Source: Rhodomicrobium sp. Az07
GTDB taxonomy: Bacteria > Pseudomonadota > Alphaproteobacteria > Rhizobiales > Rhodomicrobiaceae
Reading direction: 5' to 3'
DNA: 64,000 nucleotides
NCBI RefSeq assembly: GCF_018619475.1
Contig: NZ_JAHFZG010000007.1
Coordinates: 1 to 64,000, forward strand
A model generated the notes under the pieces. It saw only the letters and a program-made list of their open reading frames with translations, was not told where the DNA came from and did no database searches. A program made the translations under genes and the position numbers. Positions 17,911 to 26,612 of this stretch are shown in pieces; within the stretch, counting starts at the first letter, position 1, and the number at the start of each line of letters is the position of its first letter.

Positions 17911-18986
17911 CAAGCGCCGCCATCGACGTGACTGCCCGCATCCGCGACATGCGCGCGGCGCAGATCCGGACAAGACGGCTTTTCCTCGTGTGCCTCGCGG
18001 GGGGGCTGTGCGTCGCATCCCTCGCGGCCCTGGTCATCGGAGCGGTTCCGATTCCGCTCGGGGACGTCTTCGGCTCGCTCTCGCCCTTTCACGACGCTGA
18101 AGGGCAATATGGCGAGATCGTGCAATCGATCCGCATGCCGCGCCTCGTGCTCGGCTTGTGCGTCGGCGCGGTGCTGGGTCTGTCCGGCGCTGCGCTGCAG
18201 GGGCTGTTCCGCAACCCGCTGGCCGATCCCGGCATCATCGGCGTGTCGAGCGGCGCGGCGCTCGGCGTCGCGTTCGTGATCGTACTTGGCAATGCCGTCA
18301 TGCCGGGCGCGCTTGCCATCGCCGGACCGTTTGCCCTTCCCGTGGCCGCGTTCGGCGGCGGCATCGCGGCGCTGCTCGGCGTCTATACCCTGTCGCGGCG
18401 GGCGGGCGCGCTGTCCGGCTCGTCGCTGATTCTCGCAGGCATCGCGATCAACGCGATTGCGGGCGCAGCGCTCGGCTATCTTTCCTTCGCGAGCACGGAC
18501 GAACAGCTTCGCCAGGTGACGTTCTGGACGCTCGGCAGCCTCGGCCGCACGAACTGGGCGAGCCTGATCCCGGCCGCAATCGCCATGATCGCGGCGTCGG
18601 TGCTGCTCTTGCGCCTCGCGCCGGTGCTGAACGTCTATCTGCTCGGCGAGCGCGAGGCGGAACATCTCGGCGTGAACGCGGGCCGCCTCAAGAATCAGGT
18701 CATCATGCTGTCGGCGCTCGGCGCGGGCGCGGCCGTGGCGGTCTCCGGCATCATCGGGTTCGTCGGGCTCGCCGCGCCGCACATCGTGCGCCTGTTCGCG
18801 GGCGCGGATCACCGCGTGGTGCTGCCGGGTTCGGCGCTGCTCGGAGCGTTGCTGCTCGTCTCGGCCGACCTCATCGCGCGGACAGCCGTAGCGCCTGCGG
18901 AACTGCCGGTCGGCATCCTCACGAGCGCGCTCGGCGGACCGTTCTTCCTGTGGCTGCTTGGCCGTTATCGCCGCGAACTCTTGTAG
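17907..18986 (+). CDS. hmuU: Haem ABC transporter permease HmuU
   Basis: A FecCD-family permease of 359 aa with about nine to ten hydrophobic helices. It shows the typical RMPRLVLGLCVGAVLGLSGA and NPLADPGIIGVSSGAALG motifs, and the cytoplasmic GLAAPHIVRLFAGADHR loop that docks the ATPase. It starts at a GTG overlapping the hmuT stop. The partner ATPase gene hmuV, which usually follows directly, is not present: the next gene faces the other way. The permease must therefore use an ATPase encoded elsewhere or be inactive. Confidence 0.92.
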   Translation: MTSAAIDVTARIRDMRAAQIRTRRLFLVCLAGGLCVASLAALVIGAVPIPLGDVFGSLSPFHDAEGQYGEIVQSIRMPRLVLGLCVGAVLGLSGAALQGLFRNPLADPGIIGVSSGAALGVAFVIVLGNAVMPGALAIAGPFALPVAAFGGGIAALLGVYTLSRRAGALSGSSLILAGIAINAIAGAALGYLSFASTDEQLRQVTFWTLGSLGRTNWASLIPAAIAMIAASVLLLRLAPVLNVYLLGEREAEHLGVNAGRLKNQVIMLSALGAGAAVAVSGIIGFVGLAAPHIVRLFAGADHRVVLPGSALLGALLLVSADLIARTAVAPAELPVGILTSALGGPFFLWLLGRYRRELL

Positions 18987-19023
18987 CGTTCACGGACGCG
19001 AGCGCGGGGCGAGCCTCGGGCGC

Positions 19024-19962
19024 TCACACGACATTGTCGGGCGCGAGAGCACAGGACTGTGCATCGCCGCGCTCGATTTGCAGCGTGACATGCTCGATGC
19101 CGAATTCGTCGCGCAGATCGTGGGCCGCGCGCGCGATGAACGCGTCGCCCGGATGGCCTTCCGGCATGACGAGATGACAGGTCAGCGCGGTTTCGGTGGT
19201 GCTCATCGCCCATATATGCAGATCGTGGATGCAGGCGACGCCCGGCAGCGCTTCCAGATGACGGCGCACCGCCACCGGATCGATCCCGGGCGGCACGCCT
19301 TGCAGCGCCATGTTCACCGAATCGCGCAACAATCCCCAGGTTCCAGCCACAATGATGCCGGCGATGACGAGGCTGACGGCGGGATCGATCCACATCGAGC
19401 CCGTTTGCCAGATCGCAAACGCCGACAGCAGCACGCCGACCGACACGCCCGCGTCCGCTGCGAGATGAAGATAAGCGCCGCGAATATTGATGTCGCCATG
19501 TCGGCCGCGCATGAACAAAAGCGCGGTCCCGCCGTTGATCACGATACCGATGGCGGACGCGATCATCACGCCGCCCGCCGCGACCGGCTCGGGGTAGAAA
19601 AACCGGCGCGCCGCTTCCAGCGCGATGGCTCCCACCGCAATAAGGAGAATGATGGCATTCGCGAGCGCGGCGAGGATCGAGGTGGAGCGATAGCCATAGG
19701 TGAAGCGCTCGGTCGGCGGCCTTTTCGCCGCCGTCGCCGCGCCCCAGGCAAGCAGAAGGCCGAAGACGTCGGAAAGGTTGTGTCCGGCATCGGCGAGGAG
19801 CGCGACCGAGTTCGCGATCAACCCATAGACGACCTGAGCCGCCACGAGCGCGATATTAAGCGCCACGCTGATGGCGAAAGCCGACTGGAAGTTTTGCGGG
19901 GCGTGGATGTGGCCGTGGTTGTGCGAATGGCCGTGGCCATTTCCGTGATCATGTCCGTGCAT
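19024..19962 (-). CDS. Cation diffusion facilitator (Zn/Co/Cd exporter)
   Basis: This 312-aa inner-membrane antiporter is of the CDF family (ZitB/CzcD group), which exports divalent metals, usually zinc. It has a histidine-rich N-terminus (HDHGNGHGHSHNHGHIH), six hydrophobic helices, the helix-2 metal site SVALLADAGHNLSDV, the helix-5 site LHLAADAGVSVG, and a cytoplasmic C-terminal domain with HDLHIWAMSTTETALTCH, typical of the metal-sensing fold. It converges with hmuU. Metal specificity cannot be settled by reading, but the HxxxD pattern fits zinc. Confidence 0.92.
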   Translation of the reverse strand: MHGHDHGNGHGHSHNHGHIHAPQNFQSAFAISVALNIALVAAQVVYGLIANSVALLADAGHNLSDVFGLLLAWGAATAAKRPPTERFTYGYRSTSILAALANAIILLIAVGAIALEAARRFFYPEPVAAGGVMIASAIGIVINGGTALLFMRGRHGDINIRGAYLHLAADAGVSVGVLLSAFAIWQTGSMWIDPAVSLVIAGIIVAGTWGLLRDSVNMALQGVPPGIDPVAVRRHLEALPGVACIHDLHIWAMSTTETALTCHLVMPEGHPGDAFIARAAHDLRDEFGIEHVTLQIERGDAQSCALAPDNVV

Positions 19963-20144
19963 GCGGCAGCTTCATTGTTTCCCTGTCCGCCACAATAGAG
20001 GCTTTTCAAGCAAGTTGAACACAGGTCTGCAAAAAAATGGCTTGGAAGCATAGGAAGGGGACATTGGCGCTCAACGATGGTCCGCCCGCTTTACTTTTCC
20101 GCCGCCATCGCCGAAATTCCGGCGGCGCGGCTGGAGGCCCTTTC

Positions 20145-20897
20145 ATGAGCGTATTTACGTCCGACGGCGTGGACATCTCCTATACGGTGGAGGGCGAAGG
20201 CGACCCGATCCTGCTGGTCCACGGCTTCGCGTCGAACGCGGCCACGAACTGGAAGGATACCGGCTGGGTAGGGTGGCTCACCGGCAACGGCTTTCGCGTC
20301 GTGACCTTCGACAATCGCGGCCACGGCGCAAGCGGCAAGTTCTACGAACCCGACGCCTACGCCGGGCCCGCGATGGCGGAAGACGCGCGCCGCCTGCTCG
20401 ATCATCTCGATATCGCGCGCGCGGATGTCATGGGCTATTCCATGGGCGCGCGCATCGCGGCTTTCCTCGCGCTGGCGCATCCCGAGCGGGTGAAGCGCGC
20501 GATCTTCGCGGGACTCGGCGCGAACATGATCCACGGCGTCGGCGACCCGAAGCCCATCGCGGATGCGCTGCTCGCTGACGATCCGGCCACTATCGCCGAC
20601 CCGAACGCACGCGGATTCCGCATCTTCGCCGACAGCACAAGAAGCGACCGCGCGGCGCTCGCCGCCTGTATCGTGGCATCGCGCGACCGGGTCTCCGGCG
20701 ATGAACTCGCTCTGCTGCAAATGCCGGTTCTCGTCGCGGTCGGCACCGACGACGCCATTGCCGGACCCGCAAAGCCGCTCGCGGACGCTATTCCCGGCGC
20801 GCGGGCGCTCGACATTCCCGGCCGCGATCACATGAAGGCTGTCGGCGACCGCGCCTTCAAGGACGGCGTGCTGGCCTTCCTGCGGGAGCAGCCATGA
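20145..20897 (+). CDS. Alpha/beta hydrolase
   Basis: The 250-aa product has the alpha/beta-hydrolase fold: the oxyanion segment ILLVHGFASN, the nucleophile elbow GYSMGARIAA (Ser about 101), a late aspartate in VGTDDAIAGP and a catalytic His in IPGRDHMKAVGD. Substrate is unknown; the family includes esterases, dehalogenases and lactonases. The start is the ATG preceded by GGAGG (GCTGGAGGCCC, 8 nt upstream). It is followed by cysE 100 bp away in the same direction. Confidence 0.88.
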   Translation: MSVFTSDGVDISYTVEGEGDPILLVHGFASNAATNWKDTGWVGWLTGNGFRVVTFDNRGHGASGKFYEPDAYAGPAMAEDARRLLDHLDIARADVMGYSMGARIAAFLALAHPERVKRAIFAGLGANMIHGVGDPKPIADALLADDPATIADPNARGFRIFADSTRSDRAALAACIVASRDRVSGDELALLQMPVLVAVGTDDAIAGPAKPLADAIPGARALDIPGRDHMKAVGDRAFKDGVLAFLREQP

Positions 20898-20999
20898 TTA
20901 TTTTCTATGCAACGTCTAGGACTGGCAAAACTTTGCACAGTTCCGCGCGATCGGATAGACTGCGCGGAACTTTTTCGGGGTCAAGAGGACTGTCGCCAC

Positions 21000-21863
21000 A
21001 TGCTGAAAACCGACCGTAGGCGCAAATCTGCGGGTGTGGCGGCCTGCGATCCAGTCTGGGAAGTGATCCGCGAGGAGGCGCACGACATCGCGCGCCGCGA
21101 ACCGGAACTTACCGCATTCATCTACGCCACCGTGCTGAACCAGCGCACGCTCGAACAGGCGGTTTGCCACCGGCTGGCCTCGCGCCTCGGCCATGAGGAT
21201 GTCGATGCGGATCTCATCCGCCAGATTTTTCTCGGCGTGATCGAGTCGAAGAGAGAACTCGGCGCGATCTTCCGCGCGGATCTTTCCGCCGTCTACGACC
21301 GCGACCCCGCTTGCAGCCGCCTCATCGACCCGCTCCTCTATTTCAAGGGCTTCCACGCGCTGGAAACCCAGCGCTTCGCACATGCGCTTTGGCAACAGGG
21401 GCGGCTGGATTTCGCGATGTATCTGCAAAGCCAGTCGTCGCGCGTCTTCGGGATCGACATTCACCCGGCCGCGAAAATCGGGCGCGGCATCATGTTCGAC
21501 CACGGGTCCGGCATTGTCATCGGCGAAACGGCGGAGATCGGCGACAACACCTCGCTTCTGCATAGCGTAACGCTCGGCGGCAGCGGCAAGGAGACGGGCG
21601 ACCGCCATCCGAAGATCGGCCGTGGCGTGATGATCGGCGCGGGTTCGAAGATCCTCGGAAACATCCGCGTCGGCGACTGCGCGCGCATCGCAGCCGGCAG
21701 CGTCGTCCTGAAGGACGTGCCGCCGAAAACGACTGTTGCAGGGGTGCCTGCGAGAGTGGTAGGCGAAGCGGGCTGTGCGCAGCCCTCACGGATGATGGAT
21801 CAGGCCCTCAACGGTGATTGCGGCTGCTATGAACAAAGCGCCGAACAGACAGGCACACAATGA
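21000..21863 (+). CDS. cysE: Serine O-acetyltransferase
   Basis: CysE makes O-acetylserine from serine and acetyl-CoA, the first step of cysteine synthesis. The 287-aa product has the alpha-helical N-terminal domain (PVWEVIREEAHDIARREPEL) and a left-handed beta-helix of hexapeptide repeats from about residue 155 (IHPAAKIGRGIMFDHGSGIV, then IGETAEIGDN). It contains LHSVTLGGSGKETGDRHPKI and ends with a flexible tail. Catalytic His/Asp lie in the FDHGSG and GDRHPKI regions. The start at 21000 is preferred by homology. It overlaps the DUF3126 gene by 4 bp, suggesting coupled translation. Confidence 0.96.
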   Translation: MLKTDRRRKSAGVAACDPVWEVIREEAHDIARREPELTAFIYATVLNQRTLEQAVCHRLASRLGHEDVDADLIRQIFLGVIESKRELGAIFRADLSAVYDRDPACSRLIDPLLYFKGFHALETQRFAHALWQQGRLDFAMYLQSQSSRVFGIDIHPAAKIGRGIMFDHGSGIVIGETAEIGDNTSLLHSVTLGGSGKETGDRHPKIGRGVMIGAGSKILGNIRVGDCARIAAGSVVLKDVPPKTTVAGVPARVVGEAGCAQPSRMMDQALNGDCGCYEQSAEQTGTQ

Positions 21864-22072
21864 CGCCCGCAGAGATCAAGACCCTCGAAAAGTACCTCAG
21901 GAAAACCTTCAGTCTGGAGGCCATCGAGGTCAAGAAACGCACGAAAAAGCAAGACTCCGTCGAAGTATTCGTCAAGGAGGAGTTTATCGGCGTCATCTAC
22001 AAGGACGACGAGGACGACGAAGTAAGCTATCAATTCCAGATGGCTATCCTCGAAGACGATCTGAAAGACTAG
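21860..22072 (+). CDS. DUF3126 family protein
   Basis: A 70-aa acidic/basic protein matching the alphaproteobacterial DUF3126 family: MTPAEIKTLEKYLRKTF, then IEVKKR, then EVFVKEEFIGVIYKDDEDDE and YQFQMAILEDDL. It starts at the ATG overlapping the cysE stop, the usual position for this family, which is found next to cysE. Function is unknown; the genetic link suggests a role near cysteine synthesis. Confidence 0.92.
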   Translation: MTPAEIKTLEKYLRKTFSLEAIEVKKRTKKQDSVEVFVKEEFIGVIYKDDEDDEVSYQFQMAILEDDLKD

Positions 22073-22084
22073 GAAAGGCGCCCC

Positions 22085-22618
22085 ATGGCGATCTACGCTC
22101 TCGACGGTATTTCTCCCGAGCTGCCGCCCGAAGGCGATTATTGGATCGCCCCGACCGCCGTGCTTCTCGGCCGCATCCTGCTCGGCCGCGAAGCCTCGGT
22201 GTGGTTCGGTTCGGTCTTGCGCGGCGATAACGATCCCATCGAAATCGGCGACGGCACCAATATTCAGGACATGACGATGATTCACACGGATCTCGGCGCG
22301 CCGGTGCGTGTCGGCCGTGGCTGCACCGTCGGCCACCATGTCACGCTGCACGGCTGTATGATCGGCGACAACTGCCTCATAGGCATGGGCGCGACAATCC
22401 TCAACCACGCCGTGATCGGCGACAATTGTCTCATCGGCGCAGGCGCGCTCATTACCGAGGGCAAGCAGATCCCGGCGGGGTCGGTCGTGCTCGGCGCGCC
22501 CGGCAAGATCGCGCGGGACGTCACGGCGGCCGAGATCGAAGGTTTCAGGCGTTCGGCGGAAGGTTATATGGCCAATGCGCGCCGCTTCCGGGCCGGACTC
22601 GCCGCGGCGAGCGTTTGA
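22085..22618 (+). CDS. Gamma-carbonic anhydrase family protein
   Basis: A 177-aa left-handed beta-helix protein of the YrdA/PaaY group. The zinc-ligand histidines appear in MIHTDLG and VGHHVTLHGCMIGD, and the hexapeptide pattern VLLGRILLGREASVWFGSVL is clear, followed by GDGTNIQDM. It may hydrate CO2 or act as a thioesterase-like partner; activity of this subgroup is often unproven. It starts 12 bp after DUF3126 and is followed by a terminator, so it is probably the last gene of the cysE unit. Confidence 0.92.
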   Translation: MAIYALDGISPELPPEGDYWIAPTAVLLGRILLGREASVWFGSVLRGDNDPIEIGDGTNIQDMTMIHTDLGAPVRVGRGCTVGHHVTLHGCMIGDNCLIGMGATILNHAVIGDNCLIGAGALITEGKQIPAGSVVLGAPGKIARDVTAAEIEGFRRSAEGYMANARRFRAGLAAASV

Positions 22619-23074
22619 ACGCAAGAGCCCTATCGCGCGTTTGCCGTGGGCGGGCACCCACGAAAGCTGAACACAAAAAAGCGGCCGGTGCTTTGGCGTA
22701 AGGCACCGGCCTTTTCCTTTGACGCCGGCGGGGACGGGACTTGGGGGGCAAGGGAGCCGACGCCATCGGTTTCGTGAATAACGCCCCCGCCGCCCGACGG
22801 TTCCGGCACGTTCGAAAAATCTTCGAACTCATTCAACCGCGAAGCCCGACCGCATCACCAGAGTGCCATGGGCGAAATGCTTTCCTCGGTTCCGGGAATT
22901 GCTTCCGAACAGAGACAGGAAAGTTCACCTCGCGCGCGCGTCAGCGACACCCGAGCGATGGCATCGCTTGCGCGTTTCCCGCTTCGCGGGCATCATGACG
23001 ATTGCTCGAAACGCAAAAATGCGGCGGGCACCGCGGCAACAGGCTCGCCGCTACCGTATTCTGGGAGGAATACC
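22619..23074. other. Intergenic region between gamma-CA and CBS genes
   Basis: This 456-bp stretch contains the terminator at 22683-22715. The rest is GC-rich, with open frames that show no recognisable protein and no strong start signal. It should include the promoter of the CBS gene. Confidence 0.5.
22683..22715 (+). terminator. Intrinsic terminator of the cysE unit
   Basis: GGCCGGTGC (22683-22691) pairs perfectly with GCACCGGCC (22703-22711) around an 11-nt loop and is followed by TTTTCC. It lies 65 bp after the gamma-carbonic anhydrase stop. Confidence 0.85.
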
Positions 23075-23506
23075 ATGAGCGTTGCAGGAATTCTCAAAGG
23101 CAAAGGCCGCAAGGTCCTCAGCGTGCTGCCGGATCGAACGGTTTTCGAGATCGTTCATCTGCTTCACGCCAACCGCATCGGCGCCGTCGTGGTGGTTGAC
23201 GAGCAGCACCGCGTGCTTGGGATCGTCTCGGAACGGGACATCGTGCGCATCCTCGCCGAGCGCGGAGCGGCCGCCCTCGATGAAACCGTCGCCGACCACA
23301 TGACGCGCCCCGTTTCGACCTGTTCGGAGCATCACAGCATCGACTGGGTCATGGCGGAGATGACGGAGCATCGCTTCCGGCATGTTCCCGTCACCGAGAA
23401 GGAGCGCCTCGTGGGCATCGTCTCCATCGGCGACGTGGTGAAGGCGAAACTTCAGGTGGCGGAGGCCGAAGCGGCGCAGATGCGGCAGTATTTCGCCGCC
23501 GGGTAA
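23075..23506 (+). CDS. Tandem CBS-domain protein
   Basis: The 143-aa product is essentially two CBS domains: VFEIVHLLHANRIGAVVVVD...VLGIVSERDIVRIL at about residues 21-63, and STCSEHHSIDWVMAEM...FRHVPVTEKERLVGIVSIGD at about 80-125. Stand-alone CBS pairs bind adenine nucleotides and act as energy sensors for partner proteins that are not identifiable here. GGGAGGAA lies just upstream of the chosen ATG. It has its own promoter region and converges with the patatin gene. Confidence 0.92.
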   Translation: MSVAGILKGKGRKVLSVLPDRTVFEIVHLLHANRIGAVVVVDEQHRVLGIVSERDIVRILAERGAAALDETVADHMTRPVSTCSEHHSIDWVMAEMTEHRFRHVPVTEKERLVGIVSIGDVVKAKLQVAEAEAAQMRQYFAAG

Positions 23507-23634
23507 GCGGGCGCGGATTACAGCGTGGTGCCGCATCTGCTTACGGCACGACGCTGTGTAGAGCACGATCCGCAAATGGACGTCGGCTTTGCGAAGATGT
23601 CGCTCAAGAGGTTTCGTGTCATCCGAAAGCGCCT

Positions 23635-24579
23635 CTATGCGCTGATGCTCGGCCGCTCGACGCCTTCGCGCCGAAGCGACGCAAGATAACGCTGCGCCGC
23701 AAGGCGCCCCTGTTCGATGGCGAATTCCGCCTTGTGAAAGTCGAACAGGCCGATGCCGTCGAGATGAACCTGGATGGTGGCGTCCGGCGGATCCCCCGCA
23801 AGCCTTGATCGAGCGATGCGGTTCTGCGTGATGTTGAACGCTTCGAGCACCACACGCGGAATACCGGGCGACGCATCGCGGTCGCGCTTGCGCCCGCCGC
23901 CGCCCCACATCTGACGCCGTACCAGCGCGAAACGGCTTCTCCGCGCTCGCTCGTCGACATCGGTTCGCTCCGTTGGCTGGTCGAAAGACGCCTCTGCCTC
24001 GATGGGGAACAGGGTGTTGCGGACGTAGTGGCCGGAATGAAGCGTTACCGCGATCACGAAATTCGCGCCCATCGCTCGCGCCGCCGTCACCGGAACCGGG
24101 TTCACGAGCGCGCCATCCATGAGCCAACGCCCGCCGATCCGCACCGGCTTGAAAATGCCCGGCAGCGCGTAAGATGCGCGAAGCGCCGCCGCGAGCGAAC
24201 CTTTCGTAAGCCACACCTCCTGCCCAGTGCCGAGTTCGGTGGCGATGGCCGCGAATTTCTTCGGAAGCTCCTCAATGTGAAGATCGCCGATGTGGGACGC
24301 GAGCGTCTTCTCCAGCCGCTTGCCGGACACGAGGCTCGATCCCGCGAGGTTGACGTCGAGATACCGGATCAGCTTGCGCATGGTCATCTCGCGCGCGAAA
24401 CTTTTCAGGTCGCCAAGCTGCCCCGCCGCGTAATATCCGCCGGCGACCGCACCGATCGACGTGCCCGCGACGACGTCCGGCTCGAACCCGGCTTCGATCA
24501 GAACTTCCAGCACGCCGATATGCGCGAGTCCGCGCGCTGCGCCGCCTCCGAGAGCAAGTCCGACCTGCGCCTTTCTCAT
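23635..24579 (-). CDS. Patatin-like phospholipase (RssA/NTE group)
   Basis: A 314-aa Ser-Asp lipid hydrolase. The oxyanion hole is LALGGGAARGLAHIGVL near the N-terminus, the nucleophile serine is in GTSIGAVAGG (about residue 43), and the catalytic aspartate is in LMDGALVNPVPV. A positively charged C-terminal third (SRFALVRRQMWGGGGRKRDR) is unusual and may bind membranes. Substrate is unknown. It lies 207 bp downstream of hisI on the same strand, with a short imperfect repeat in between. Confidence 0.92.
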   Translation of the reverse strand: MRKAQVGLALGGGAARGLAHIGVLEVLIEAGFEPDVVAGTSIGAVAGGYYAAGQLGDLKSFAREMTMRKLIRYLDVNLAGSSLVSGKRLEKTLASHIGDLHIEELPKKFAAIATELGTGQEVWLTKGSLAAALRASYALPGIFKPVRIGGRWLMDGALVNPVPVTAARAMGANFVIAVTLHSGHYVRNTLFPIEAEASFDQPTERTDVDERARRSRFALVRRQMWGGGGRKRDRDASPGIPRVVLEAFNITQNRIARSRLAGDPPDATIQVHLDGIGLFDFHKAEFAIEQGRLAAQRYLASLRREGVERPSISA

Positions 24580-24652
24580 GCCCTTTCCCGCTTCTGAATC
24601 GCCATCCCGGCGGATGAGAAACGGGATTTAAGGAGCAAGTGCGACGTTCTGA

Positions 24653-24700
24653 CGACGGTTCTGTGGTTCGCGGTTCGGTGGTTTGTAGTTCGGTGACTTG
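24653..24700. repeat. Imperfect short tandem repeat
   Basis: A run built from GGTTCGGTGGTT-like and AGTTCGGTGA-like units, about 10-15 bp each, fills part of the gap between hisI and the patatin gene. It encodes nothing recognisable. Copy-number variation between strains would be expected. Confidence 0.5.
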
Positions 24701-24786
24701 ACATTGGTCCTTCGTTTCGACCGGTGTCTCCGCACTGTAACCGATCCTGCGATAACAAACGGATTAAACGTCTTTGCCGCAGCATC

Positions 24787-25209
24787 TTATTTTGTAACGA
24801 GTTCGAGAGCGACGCCGTCCGTGCCCGCCTCGATGCGCCGGTAGAAGCAGGAGCGGCGGCCCGTGTGGCAGGCGGCTTCGCCCTGAAGCTCGACCTTCAC
24901 CCAGAGCACATCCTGATCGCAGTCGGTGAGAAGCTCGCGCACGCGCAAGACATTGCCGCTCGTTTCGCCCTTCTTCCACAGCGACTTGCGCGAGCGGCTG
25001 TAGAAATGCGCCTCGCCCGTTTCGATGGTGAGCCGCAGCGCCTCCGCGTTCATGAAGGCGAACATGAGCACGTCGCCGCCGTCCTCGTCCGTCACGATGG
25101 CCCCGATCAGGCCGTGTTCGTCGAAGCGCGGCGTGAAGGCGGCGCCTTCCTCAAGCTCCGCCTTGCTGGCAGACGGCGCGGCGAACGATAGTTTGCTATC
25201 GGTGCTCAT
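24787..25209 (-). CDS. hisI: Phosphoribosyl-AMP cyclohydrolase
   Basis: HisI hydrolyses phosphoribosyl-AMP in histidine biosynthesis. The 140-aa single-domain product shows [20 protein letters not shown], then [18 protein letters not shown], then [12 protein letters not shown] and the zinc cysteines in [11 protein letters not shown]. Only the cyclohydrolase domain is present, with no fused HisE, as is usual in alphaproteobacteria. It starts 7 bp after folE on the same strand, so the two are probably co-transcribed. Confidence 0.97.
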   Translation of the reverse strand: MSTDSKLSFAAPSASKAELEEGAAFTPRFDEHGLIGAIVTDEDGGDVLMFAFMNAEALRLTIETGEAHFYSRSRKSLWKKGETSGNVLRVRELLTDCDQDVLWVKVELQGEAACHTGRRSCFYRRIEAGTDGVALELVTK

Positions 25210-25216
25210 TGTTCCC

Positions 25217-25879
25217 TCATCGGCTCGCCAAAACGCGTGTGCCGTTCACCAGCTGCATGAAGCGGTCGCGCTCGGCCTTGTCTTCACCGAACACGCCGGT
25301 GAACCGCGTGGTGATCGTGGTCGTGCCCTTCTTGTGAACGCCGCGCATCGTCATGCATTGATGCAGCGCGTCGATCATCACGGCGACACCCTTCGGCTTC
25401 AGCGTCTCCTGAATGCAATCGGCGATCTGCGCCGTCATTGTCTCCTGCGTTTGCAGCCGCTTGGCGTAGATGTCGACCACGCGGGCGAGCTTCGAGATCC
25501 CCACGATGCGCCGGTCCGGGATGTAGGCGACATGCGCCACGCCGATGATCGGCACCATGTGATGCTCGCAATGCGACGCAAAATCGATGTCGCGCAGCAT
25601 GACGATGTCGTCATAGCCCTGCACATCCTCGAAGGTGCGCGAAAGCTCGTCGACCGGATCGCCGTCATAGCCCCAGAAATATTCGGCATAGGAGTCGACA
25701 ACGCGCTTCGGCGTGTCGAGCAGCCCTTCGCGTGCCGGATCGTCGCCCGTCCACGCGAGCAGCGTGCGGACGGCGGCTTCGGCTTCCTCGCGCGTCGGAC
25801 GGAGCCTGTCGCCTGGTTCGCGCAAGCCCACCTGCGGTCCCCGCGTTGGCGGTACCGGCTCTGACGCTTTTCTTTCCAT
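25217..25879 (-). CDS. folE: GTP cyclohydrolase I
   Basis: FolE converts GTP to 7,8-dihydroneopterin triphosphate for folate and queuosine synthesis. The 220-aa product has the zinc-binding [13 protein letters not shown] motif (Cys112, His115 region), a third ligand in HQCMTMRGV (about residue 183), and the family's [11 protein letters not shown] and [18 protein letters not shown] segments. The start is set at 25879 by homology; upstream frame continues but lacks family character. It is followed directly by hisI. Confidence 0.97.
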   Translation of the reverse strand: MERKASEPVPPTRGPQVGLREPGDRLRPTREEAEAAVRTLLAWTGDDPAREGLLDTPKRVVDSYAEYFWGYDGDPVDELSRTFEDVQGYDDIVMLRDIDFASHCEHHMVPIIGVAHVAYIPDRRIVGISKLARVVDIYAKRLQTQETMTAQIADCIQETLKPKGVAVMIDALHQCMTMRGVHKKGTTTITTRFTGVFGEDKAERDRFMQLVNGTRVLASR

Positions 25880-26061
25880 GAAGCGAACCTCTGCACAGGG
25901 CCCGAAACGGGCCTCGCATGATGTGAAACCGGACGCGCAACCACCTCGAAGAGGAGGCGATTGCATGCATCGCGTCAAAACAGCATATAATCGTAACGCA
26001 GAGGGCGGCAAGCCCGCAACGCCGCGCTTCAGGCGGGCGGGCACGCCAGTTCAGGACAAAG

Positions 26062-26505
26062 ATGGCCAATCCGGAAGACATCTACACCGGCAGAGTGCTT
26101 GAGCTTTCGGCGAACATGCCTCGCTCGGGGCGTCTCGAAACCCCCGACGCGACGGCCTCGGCGCATTCGAGACTTTGCGGCTCGCGCATCACAGTCGACC
26201 TCAGAATGGAGGGCGACCGCGTGACCGATTATGCGCAGGACGTGCGCGCCTGCCTTCTCGGCCAGACGTCGGCCGCAGTCATGGGCGCGAACATCGTCGG
26301 CTCGACGGCGGCGGAGCTTCGCTCGGTGGGTGCAAAGATGCGGCGTATGCTGAAGGAGGGCGGGGAGCCGCCGTCCGGGCGCTGGGCCGACCTCGCGATC
26401 CTCGAAATGGTGCGCGAATACAAGGCGCGGCACGCGTCCACGCTCCTCGTTTTCGACGCGGTGGAAGACGCGATTGCCGAAATCGAGGCGGCGCGCAAAC
26501 GCTGA
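26062..26505 (+). CDS. NifU/IscU-like protein, third cysteine missing
   Basis: A 147-aa member of the IscU/NifU N-terminal family, scaffolds on which Fe-S clusters are built. Cys39 (HSRLCGS) and Cys64 (VRACLLGQTSAAV) match the first two cluster ligands. The third, normally in R-x-x-C-A-x-L, reads RHASTLL here, with serine at about 126. It may be an adaptor or regulator rather than a true scaffold. It lies 107 bp upstream of pheT on the same strand and diverges from folE. Confidence 0.85.
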   Translation: MANPEDIYTGRVLELSANMPRSGRLETPDATASAHSRLCGSRITVDLRMEGDRVTDYAQDVRACLLGQTSAAVMGANIVGSTAAELRSVGAKMRRMLKEGGEPPSGRWADLAILEMVREYKARHASTLLVFDAVEDAIAEIEAARKR

Positions 26506-26612
26506 CGCGACACTTTTGAACCGCGCGTTGTGCCGCCGCTGTTGCAAGCGCCGGGCGTTCGTGGGAAAGCTGTCGGGAAATTTCCGCCCATATTCCAACG
26601 GCACGCACTCCC

